Positions 7,757 to 13,164 of a DNA stretch of 13,164 bases are shown here, one piece after another. The translations under genes were made by a program, and so were the position numbers. The notes below the pieces were generated by a model, which worked only from the letters and a program-made list of their open reading frames with translations, made no database searches and was not told the DNA's origin. Within the stretch, counting starts at the first letter, position 1, and the number at the start of each line of letters is the position of its first letter. The stretch lies in NCBI GenBank assembly GCA_003566395.1, contig PXDL01000214.1, positions 1 through 13,164 on the forward strand, read 5' to 3'. This stretch comes from Balneolia bacterium. Its GTDB lineage: Bacteria > Bacteroidota > Rhodothermia > Balneolales > Cyclonatronaceae.

Positions 7757-10699
7757 TCATAGACGCCACCTCACCCCTACATCCATGGTAAATCCATAAA
7801 ATTCGGTGTAGGTCGGGCTGTTGGTGGCTCCCTGATAGTTTCGGTCGGGCCGGTTGGTGATGTTGTTGAAGTTGGCAAAGACTTGTAAGCCGTGGGAAAC
7901 ATCCTGGCGGAGTCTCAGATCGAACCGAAGATATTCTCCGGTGAAGTTGTCCAGTATAGGCTCACTTGCTATCCAGGAGGTGGTATCGGTTTGATACAGC
8001 ATGGAAATTCGTCCCGAGAAACCTCCGTAATCGTAGCCGAGGGTTACATTGGCTATATGGCGCGGCTGATCGGGCATCCGACCCACACGGGTGGTATCAA
8101 TCCTGATAATTTCCCTGCGCGGTGGCGGTCCGGGTATGATATCTCCTTCCCCCCGCCGATACTGTTGGTAGGTCGTCTCGGATTCGATATAGGTATAGTT
8201 CAGATTCAACACAATTCCGCTGAGCACCGAGGGCAGATACCACAAATTGGTTTGCCAGTCGAATTCTATACCCTTATAAGTTGCTTCAAACGGATTGTTG
8301 ATGAAGGTATCGAGGCGCGGGTTTTCCTGAATCCAGTGTTCAGGAATATTAAGGCCCGGAAGTAAATCCATATCCCGGTGATGCCGGTATCCCACCTGGA
8401 AAATCAGATCATCAATACTCTTGTAAAACCCGGATACGGTAAACAGGCCGAGGTAATTGTTGATGAATGATACCGACAGATCGTAATTCGTAGCCCGGGC
8501 GGGTTTGAGCCCGGCATTGGCTGCACGCACATAATCGCGATAAGAATTTCGCGAGGTAATGGGCGCGTACTGCATATAGTCGGGCCGCGTAAGTGTTTCG
8601 GTCCGGGCCATGCGAACAGCCAGCCACTCGGTGGGCCGAACGTGCAGGTGCACCATCGGCAGCCAGAAACTGTTTTCGCGGGTTACACGAAGCGAATCCA
8701 GGTCCTGAGGTTCCTGCTGTACATTACCCACCACTACTTCACTAAAACGCTGCCCGTTATACCGGGAGTAATCACCCTCATAGCGGACTCCCGGCATAAA
8801 TGTGATATACCGGCCGATATTAAACTCTGCCATTATATAACCGGCCTGATACCGCTCGATTCCGTCATAATCTCTGCCTCGGGAGCCCAGGGCCATATCA
8901 CGGTAATAGCCGCAATCCTCAATGGCCCGGGATATTTGCTCCATCATGGCTCTGTCGGCTACCCAGCCCAGTTCGTAATCACCGTCGAGGAAGTCATTCC
9001 GGCCGTAATCATCAAAAAACAGGTACATGGGAAGCCATCCGTGCTGCATCACTGCTTCTTCAATCCCCAAATCGGGATACTGCTGATCCACACAACGAAG
9101 TACCTCGTTCAAGTTCTGTCCGCTGCCGTACTGCAGACCGTTTCTGCCAACCTGTACTTCATCATTAAAGCGGTCGAGCCAGCGAAATTTACCACCGGTT
9201 TTCACATAGCCGGAAAAATTATCGTCGAATCTGAACGGGACTTTTAAGTTGAGCTGAACAGCGGTTTCGTTCTCCTGACGATCGGTTGACCATCGGTACA
9301 CGTCTGCAAGAGCCGTGCGGGCCGAGTCACTTGTGGCCATTGCCGGAATTTGGGTAGGATGCGTATCAGGCCCCATACCTTCGAGCTGAAAAGCCGCGCT
9401 TTCCTGCACGAAATGCCAGGTTAAGTCAGAAGGATTTTCTGTAATGGTTGAAGCACGTGACAAGCCCGCATCAACCTGTATCCATTCAAAATCCTGCTCA
9501 TATCCTAATGCTCCTACATAAACCGAGGTCTGTCCGGAACGCTGCTCGAGGTCATAAAAATGGCGATTCCAGCTCAGATTCATCCTGTTGATTCTGTGCA
9601 CGGATTCGTGGCTCAGACGGTTGTAAAATCCGTTAGCCGTAATTCGCCCGTCCGGGATTCGATAATCCATAAGCAGGCTGGCTCCGGCACGGTCACGCAC
9701 TACATTTTCCTCCCGCAGACTCAACTGTTCGATCAGAATTTCGGTCTCTCCCGTAGTTGAGCTTGTTCTCGACCTGTAGTTTCCGGAAAACTTGTCGGCT
9801 CCTCTGTCGTTGCGGTCAAGATTGAAGTTGGCCATCACCCCGAGCCGGTTCTCTAAAAAGCGGTCACTGAAACTTCCGGAGAACTGATAGTTACCGTAAT
9901 AATTTTGCAAATGGTTGTATCCGCCCTGGGCCGAAACATCGAATGATCTTTGTTCCGGAGCTTCCCGAAGCCTCAAATCGACCGAACCTCCGATGGCATC
10001 GGCATCCTGATCGGGAGTAATGGCTTTATAAACCGCGATGCCGTCGAGCATATTCGGAGAAACCAGAGAGAGATCAACGCCCCGGTCGTCTCCCCCGGTA
10101 GCGGGCATGCGCACCCCGTTTACCGTTACCGTATTGTATTTGGGAGACAAGCCGCGAATAACAACCCGGTTGGCTTCACCACCCGACCGCTGAATAGAAA
10201 TACCGGGCAATCTTCCGATGGATTCGGCTGCGTTGACATCAGGAAGCTCACGGATTCGGTCGGCTGCCACAATATTGGTAATTGTATTAGCTGCAAGCTG
10301 CTGATTGATTGCATCCCGCTGACCACGTGCCTGAACCGACAGAACAACTTCCTGGCCTTCGATACTCAGAGCTGCAAGTTCAACATTCAGCTCCAAAGAC
10401 TCGCCTGCTTCAAGTTCGACTTCCATTTCCTGACGGAGATAACCGATATAGGAAAAAACGATGGTATGCGTGCCGGGGCTGATTCCCGTCATCCGGTATC
10501 TTCCGTTTAAGTCGGTTGCAACCCCGCGTGTAGTGCCTTCAATAAGGATACCGGCCCCTATCAGAGGCTCTCCGGTGCTTTCGTCTGTAACGGTTCCGTA
10601 AATGACAGCCGACTGAAAGGCACTCGCCTTCTGAGGTAAAACCAGAGCCGCCCCTGAAACAAACAACAGACACACAGCAATGATCAGATTGGATTTCAT
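7757..10699 (-). CDS. TonB-dependent outer-membrane receptor (no SusD partner)
   Basis: An outer-membrane active transporter, 980 residues from the ATG at 10697-10699. The frame is open 62 codons further upstream, but that extension is not signal-like; this ATG gives MKSNLIIAV, a hydrophobic core and a cleavage site near KASA-FQ (26-28). Domains: a carboxypeptidase-regulatory-like beta-sandwich (about 31-110, IYGTVTDESTGEPLIGAGI), the plug (about 130-245, with ELPDVNAAESIGRLPGISIQ and RGLSPKYNTVTVNG), and a 22-strand-type barrel (about 250-980) ending in the aromatic C-terminus VGVRWRL. The plug wording resembles the TonB receptor family typical of Xanthomonas/Caulobacter (TIGR01782-like) more than SusC. 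There is no STN signalling domain. C536 and C596 may form a loop disulfide. No SusD gene is beside it. By context it imports manno- or glucomanno-oligosaccharides. The long leader upstream carries several candidate regulatory elements. Confidence 0.92.
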   Translation of the reverse strand: MKSNLIIAVCLLFVSGAALVLPQKASAFQSAVIYGTVTDESTGEPLIGAGILIEGTTRGVATDLNGRYRMTGISPGTHTIVFSYIGYLRQEMEVELEAGESLELNVELAALSIEGQEVVLSVQARGQRDAINQQLAANTITNIVAADRIRELPDVNAAESIGRLPGISIQRSGGEANRVVIRGLSPKYNTVTVNGVRMPATGGDDRGVDLSLVSPNMLDGIAVYKAITPDQDADAIGGSVDLRLREAPEQRSFDVSAQGGYNHLQNYYGNYQFSGSFSDRFLENRLGVMANFNLDRNDRGADKFSGNYRSRTSSTTGETEILIEQLSLREENVVRDRAGASLLMDYRIPDGRITANGFYNRLSHESVHRINRMNLSWNRHFYDLEQRSGQTSVYVGALGYEQDFEWIQVDAGLSRASTITENPSDLTWHFVQESAAFQLEGMGPDTHPTQIPAMATSDSARTALADVYRWSTDRQENETAVQLNLKVPFRFDDNFSGYVKTGGKFRWLDRFNDEVQVGRNGLQYGSGQNLNEVLRCVDQQYPDLGIEEAVMQHGWLPMYLFFDDYGRNDFLDGDYELGWVADRAMMEQISRAIEDCGYYRDMALGSRGRDYDGIERYQAGYIMAEFNIGRYITFMPGVRYEGDYSRYNGQRFSEVVVGNVQQEPQDLDSLRVTRENSFWLPMVHLHVRPTEWLAVRMARTETLTRPDYMQYAPITSRNSYRDYVRAANAGLKPARATNYDLSVSFINNYLGLFTVSGFYKSIDDLIFQVGYRHHRDMDLLPGLNIPEHWIQENPRLDTFINNPFEATYKGIEFDWQTNLWYLPSVLSGIVLNLNYTYIESETTYQQYRRGEGDIIPGPPPRREIIRIDTTRVGRMPDQPRHIANVTLGYDYGGFSGRISMLYQTDTTSWIASEPILDNFTGEYLRFDLRLRQDVSHGLQVFANFNNITNRPDRNYQGATNSPTYTEFYGFTMDVGVRWRL

Positions 10700-10780
10700 A
10701 AAGGTTGGTAGTTGAGAGAATACATTGTCTGATTTAGGAACAGCTCCCCGGCAAAAGTCGAATCGTGTATGAGCCTTATG

Positions 10781-10792
10781 AAAAGCGCTTTT
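10781..10792. promoter_or_regulatory. Perfect palindrome, candidate LacI-family operator
   Basis: AAAAGCGCTTTT is a perfect 12-base palindrome with a central CG, 81 bases upstream of the TonB receptor ATG. LacI-family regulators of sugar genes commonly bind sites with an AAAGCGCTTT-type core, so this is a reasonable operator candidate. No LacI gene is in the window, so the regulator would be encoded elsewhere. Confidence 0.45.
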
Positions 10793-10838
10793 CCAACAGG
10801 ACTTAAAAAAAACCGCGCGAAACGGCTTTCCCACAGGA
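10790..10838. repeat. 12-base direct repeat pair in the TonB receptor leader
   Basis: TTTCCAACAGGA (10790-10801) and TTTCCCACAGGA (10827-10838) match at 11 of 12 positions with starts 37 bases apart. They flank the 8-A run at 10805-10812. The first copy overlaps the end of the palindrome at 10781-10792. Paired direct repeats of this kind can be sites for a dimeric activator, but no regulator is identified. Confidence 0.45.
10805..10825 (-). terminator. Possible attenuator-like hairpin and T-run in the leader
   Basis: On the minus strand CCG, a 7-base loop and CGG are followed at once by eight T. The stem is only 3 pairs, or 4 with a G-T wobble, which is weak for an intrinsic terminator. The position within the 5' leader of the receptor makes attenuation thinkable; the T-run may also simply be a promoter spacer. 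Confidence 0.2.
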
Positions 10839-10887
10839 TCAGGACACTTTGTTAGCGATTTACCGGTACTGAATACTGCCTTCATTT

Positions 10888-10904
10888 AATTAATCAATTT
10901 GATT
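10888..10904. repeat. A/T motif shared by the TonB and GH9 upstream regions (copy 1)
   Basis: AATTAATCAATTTG (10888-10901) is identical to 13111-13124 upstream of the GH9 gene, in the same orientation relative to both genes. In this copy the inner part forms an inverted repeat AATCAA-T-TTGATT (10892-10904). It could be a shared operator or a -35-like element (TTGATT on the minus strand). Confidence 0.4.
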
Positions 10905-10989
10905 GATGAAATACAAGTGAAATTTATACATTTTTTTGACATCTGTAAATCACCGACGCATTCTATTGATATTGTTTGGGATAGATATC

Positions 10990-11011
10990 GGCCCCAGTTT
11001 CCGCCGGGGCT
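10990..11011. terminator. GC-rich hairpin after the GH9 gene
   Basis: GCCCC (10991-10995) pairs with GGGGC (11006-11010) around a 10-base loop, with one more G-T pair outside, 10 bases after the GH9 stop codon. In the minus direction it lacks a T-run (CGATATC follows). In the plus direction TTTTATTT follows a few bases on. Position supports a transcription end or 3'-stabilising hairpin for GH9; as an intrinsic terminator it is imperfect. Confidence 0.4.
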
Positions 11012-11020
11012 TCGGGGCTT

Positions 11021-13060
11021 TTATTTGAGCAGAACCATTTTTCTGGTTATGTGAAATTCGCCACTGCTCAGCCTGTACATATACACTCCGGAAGCCAGCG
11101 CATCACCGGAAAATGAAACGTGATGCGAACCGGCCGACTGGTATCCATCCTTTATCACCGAAACCCTCCTGCCGAGGCTGTCATACACCGCAAGACTGAC
11201 GTGGCCCGGATGCTCAAGTTCATATCTGATCTGCGTGACCGGGTTAAACGGATTCGGGTAGTTTTGGTGAAGGTGAATACGATCCGGTATCTGATCTTCG
11301 GGCAGCACGGATGTAAACATGCCCCCGTAAAAGTACTCCATCGCGGCAGATACATACACCAGCGGCGCATTCCAGTTGATTGCCACCTCATTGGTTGCAT
11401 AACTGCACCAGTCGTCAAGGTAGGACAAAGCGGGTAAATCAGACGGATACGAGCAGCCGTCCTGCTGACCGGCATGAGGCCCGCCCACCAGAAATCCGGG
11501 AACAGGATAAGTAACGTTATCGGCCGCCGATTGCCGGTGATGCGGATCCATAGGAACACGGCTGCCGTAGCCGGTCACAAACGAGTATCCTGTCGCATTC
11601 CGGCCCAGCATGTAATCGAAGTTGGCAAGAGCTGCGTCGAGATAATCCTGATTCTCCGACATCCGGTAAGCCTGTAGCAGCATGAATGAATGATTCAGGC
11701 CTGAGCTGTTGCTGCCCCACACAAAATCCTGATTTCCGCGCATGCCCATACTATGTCCGTAGGCTGAGTTTTCGTGCAATTGAAGAAGCTCCTGCCCAAG
11801 GTTCATGATTCGGGACTCGATGAGGTTTTGATTGGCCGCAGGAGTTAAATGATCCAGATGATGAGCCAGTGAAACCCAGGCCAGGGGTCTGGTGTAGGGC
11901 CAGGCGGGGACACCGTTCTCACTGGTGTTGAAATTCCGGGCATTCCAGTACGCATCATTACCTGTTGTGATGTACAGCTCGGCAGCCGCCCAGTCGAATT
12001 CATCCTGCACATTTTGGTCACCATACTGACCGGTATGGATATCTTCGGGCTGCTGATAATAAATCTGGGGATTTTCCACGGCCCACTGCCATGCGTACTC
12101 CGCAACTTCAAGTGCTTGAGCGGCGAATTCGGGATCATATTCTTCATACACTCTGGAGGCGACCGCCATCACGGCTGCGTAATTGAGGGTGGCGGCCGTG
12201 CTTTTCATCACCACGTACCGGTCCACAACATTCTGATGCGGCATAACGACCGGAGCAAAGTTTTTAGAGGTTAATTTATGATAGACGCCTCCGTCGTTCG
12301 GGTCCTGCATGGTAATCATCCAGTCGAGATTCCAGCGGATTTCATCCAGTAAGTCCGGAGTCTGATTTCCGCTTTCGGGAATATTCAGGCTAAGTGATTG
12401 GAAATAGTCGGGAAAATGCTCGTAAGCAGCCATCATGGTATAGGTACTGATACCCGAATTGACCACATATTTATTATAATCTCCGGCGTCGTACCATCCC
12501 TTCGGACCTGAGATAACATATCCTTCCGGCCGCTCATCCGTAGCCGCCGAGGCGTGCACATATACCACATCATCCGGATGTCCGGCCGGTCGCGCCCACT
12601 GACCTGCGTGCGTTTCTTCAAGTGCGGTGGAGGTACGGTTAAAATACAGCGCCTTAATAGAAGCCCTGCTGACTTCACGGAAAACATCTTCCGCAATCCG
12701 GAACGGGTATGAATCTTCAAAGCCCTCAACCCTGACCACAAACTCACCGGTTTGAGAGAATGCGCTGAAATCTGCCAGCATCACTTGTTCATCGGAATAC
12801 TGCCAGTAAGCCGGAACGGTACTCATACCGCTGAATACAACCTCGCCTCCGGCTGTATCAATAATCTGAAACTCAACAGTTTCTTCGCCGGGGATAACCG
12901 CCAGCTTTGGGCCGTCCGGATAATAACCCAGCTGATTAATTTTAATCGTGTCCCAACCATAAGCTGAACCAGAGCCCGCTGAAAATACCAACGCAACCAG
13001 TAAAAAAGCCAAAAAGTTAACGGGGAATCTGCTCTCCCCTCTCATCCGATAAGAATTCAT
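11021..13060 (-). CDS. Secreted GH9 endoglucanase with T9SS sorting domain
   Basis: Predicted endo-beta-1,4-glucanase (EC 3.2.1.4 type), 679 residues from the ATG at 13058-13060. The frame opens earlier (TTG 13120, ATG 13105, ATG 13066), but this start places the signal peptide correctly (hydrophobic 14-27, cleavage near SAYG-W36) and fits a candidate promoter just upstream; ATG 13045 is also possible. Residues about 36-125 are the Ig-like domain seen before many GH9 modules. The (alpha/alpha)6 GH9 domain spans about 130-580: D191 and D194 in GWYDAGDYNKY, H507-H508-R509 in MDPHHR, and acid E558 in YATNEVAINWNAPL. The T9SS type A tail is at 599-679 (QNYPNPFNPVTQIRYELE, then LASGVYMYRL and KMVLLK). 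It should act outside the cell on beta-1,4-glucosyl runs; beside mannan genes, glucomannan is a sensible substrate. A hairpin follows the stop, so it may be its own transcription unit. Confidence 0.93.
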   Translation of the reverse strand: MNSYRMRGESRFPVNFLAFLLVALVFSAGSGSAYGWDTIKINQLGYYPDGPKLAVIPGEETVEFQIIDTAGGEVVFSGMSTVPAYWQYSDEQVMLADFSAFSQTGEFVVRVEGFEDSYPFRIAEDVFREVSRASIKALYFNRTSTALEETHAGQWARPAGHPDDVVYVHASAATDERPEGYVISGPKGWYDAGDYNKYVVNSGISTYTMMAAYEHFPDYFQSLSLNIPESGNQTPDLLDEIRWNLDWMITMQDPNDGGVYHKLTSKNFAPVVMPHQNVVDRYVVMKSTAATLNYAAVMAVASRVYEEYDPEFAAQALEVAEYAWQWAVENPQIYYQQPEDIHTGQYGDQNVQDEFDWAAAELYITTGNDAYWNARNFNTSENGVPAWPYTRPLAWVSLAHHLDHLTPAANQNLIESRIMNLGQELLQLHENSAYGHSMGMRGNQDFVWGSNSSGLNHSFMLLQAYRMSENQDYLDAALANFDYMLGRNATGYSFVTGYGSRVPMDPHHRQSAADNVTYPVPGFLVGGPHAGQQDGCSYPSDLPALSYLDDWCSYATNEVAINWNAPLVYVSAAMEYFYGGMFTSVLPEDQIPDRIHLHQNYPNPFNPVTQIRYELEHPGHVSLAVYDSLGRRVSVIKDGYQSAGSHHVSFSGDALASGVYMYRLSSGEFHITRKMVLLK

Positions 13061-13164
13061 ATACATCTGAAGGTTTGGGTATGAATGAAGATTACATAAG
13101 CACATGAACAAATTAATCAATTTGTTTTATTAATTACAAACCATTTCCCCTCCACCCTCCTTTG
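13061..13164 (-). promoter_or_regulatory. GH9 upstream region with candidate promoter and palindrome
   Basis: Copy 2 of the shared motif (13111-13124) lies inside an 18-base inverted repeat, ACAAATT-AATC-AATTTGT (13108-13125). Read on the minus strand, TTGATT (13115-13120) and TGTAAT (13091-13096) are separated by 18 bases, a sigma70-like pair that would start RNA about 20-25 bases before the GH9 ATG. Bacteroidota primary sigma factors prefer TTTG and TAnnTTTG, so this is tentative. The outermost 20 bases (13145-13164) are purine-rich on the minus strand and show nothing else. Confidence 0.35.

Larger units (their letters stand above)
10700..11020 (-). other. Non-coding leader between GH9 gene and TonB receptor
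   Basis: About 320 bases without a gene. The frame of the TonB receptor is open back to 10885, but the translated segment has no domain or signal character, so I treat it as untranslated. Going upstream from the ATG it holds a perfect 12-base palindrome (10781-10792), a 12-base direct-repeat pair (10790-10801 and 10827-10838), a weak hairpin plus 8-T run (10805-10825), an A/T motif shared with the GH9 upstream region (10888-10904), and the hairpin after GH9 (10990-11011). No clear Bacteroidota promoter (TTTG then TAnnTTTG) was found. The arrangement suggests that expression of the receptor is controlled here. Confidence 0.55.

Noticed and set aside
10700..10885. N-terminal extension of the TonB receptor by 62 codons to an ATG at 10885
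   Set aside because: The extension has no signal or domain character, while the ATG at 10699 begins a proper signal peptide; the extra stretch also overlaps apparent regulatory elements.
13061..13120. Longer GH9 starts (TTG 13120, ATG 13105)
   Set aside because: They place about 15-20 non-hydrophobic residues ahead of the signal peptide and overlap the candidate promoter and palindrome.
13130..13144. Four-codon minus-strand reading frame (ATG GTT TGT AAT TAA) behind a purine-rich GGAGGGG stretch, as a leader peptide
   Set aside because: It is too short, has no regulatory codon pattern, and lies upstream of the candidate promoter.

Overview
The window is one co-oriented block in which every credible gene is on the minus strand. 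It reads as a beta-mannan or glucomannan utilisation locus of a Bacteroidota-type bacterium. Two secreted proteins end in the type IX secretion (T9SS) type A sorting tail with the NYPNPFNP motif. That style of tail is common in Balneolota/Rhodothermota and related lineages, so I lean towards Balneolaceae, but the sequence alone does not fix the taxon.

Layout in the direction of transcription (high to low coordinates). 13061-13164 is upstream DNA with a candidate promoter. 11021-13060 encodes a secreted GH9 endoglucanase. A GC-rich hairpin (10990-11011) follows, then a roughly 320-base non-coding leader (10700-11020) holding a perfect palindrome, a direct-repeat pair and an A/T motif shared with the GH9 upstream region. 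7757-10699 is a TonB-dependent receptor with no SusD partner. 5161-7650 is a T9SS-exported beta-helix protein with CBM-like domains and unknown activity. A hairpin at 5069-5094 probably ends that unit. The second unit, 4925 down to 1, is a tight operon: GH130 mannosylglucose phosphorylase (GTG start), cellobiose 2-epimerase (4-base overlap), GH5 mannanase lipoprotein, and a GPH-family sugar:cation symporter cut by the window edge.

How the genes fit together (inference from known families): the GH9 enzyme and the GH5 mannanase cut the glucomannan backbone outside the cytoplasm; the TonB receptor brings oligosaccharides across the outer membrane; the GPH symporter takes disaccharides into the cytosol. 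There the 2-epimerase turns beta-1,4-mannobiose into mannosyl-glucose, and the GH130 enzyme phosphorolyses it to mannose 1-phosphate and glucose. This is the mannanase/epimerase/phosphorylase pathway known from Bacteroides fragilis, here joined to T9SS-secreted proteins and a SusD-less receptor. No transcriptional regulator, beta-mannosidase, SusD, transposase, RNA gene or CRISPR array is visible.
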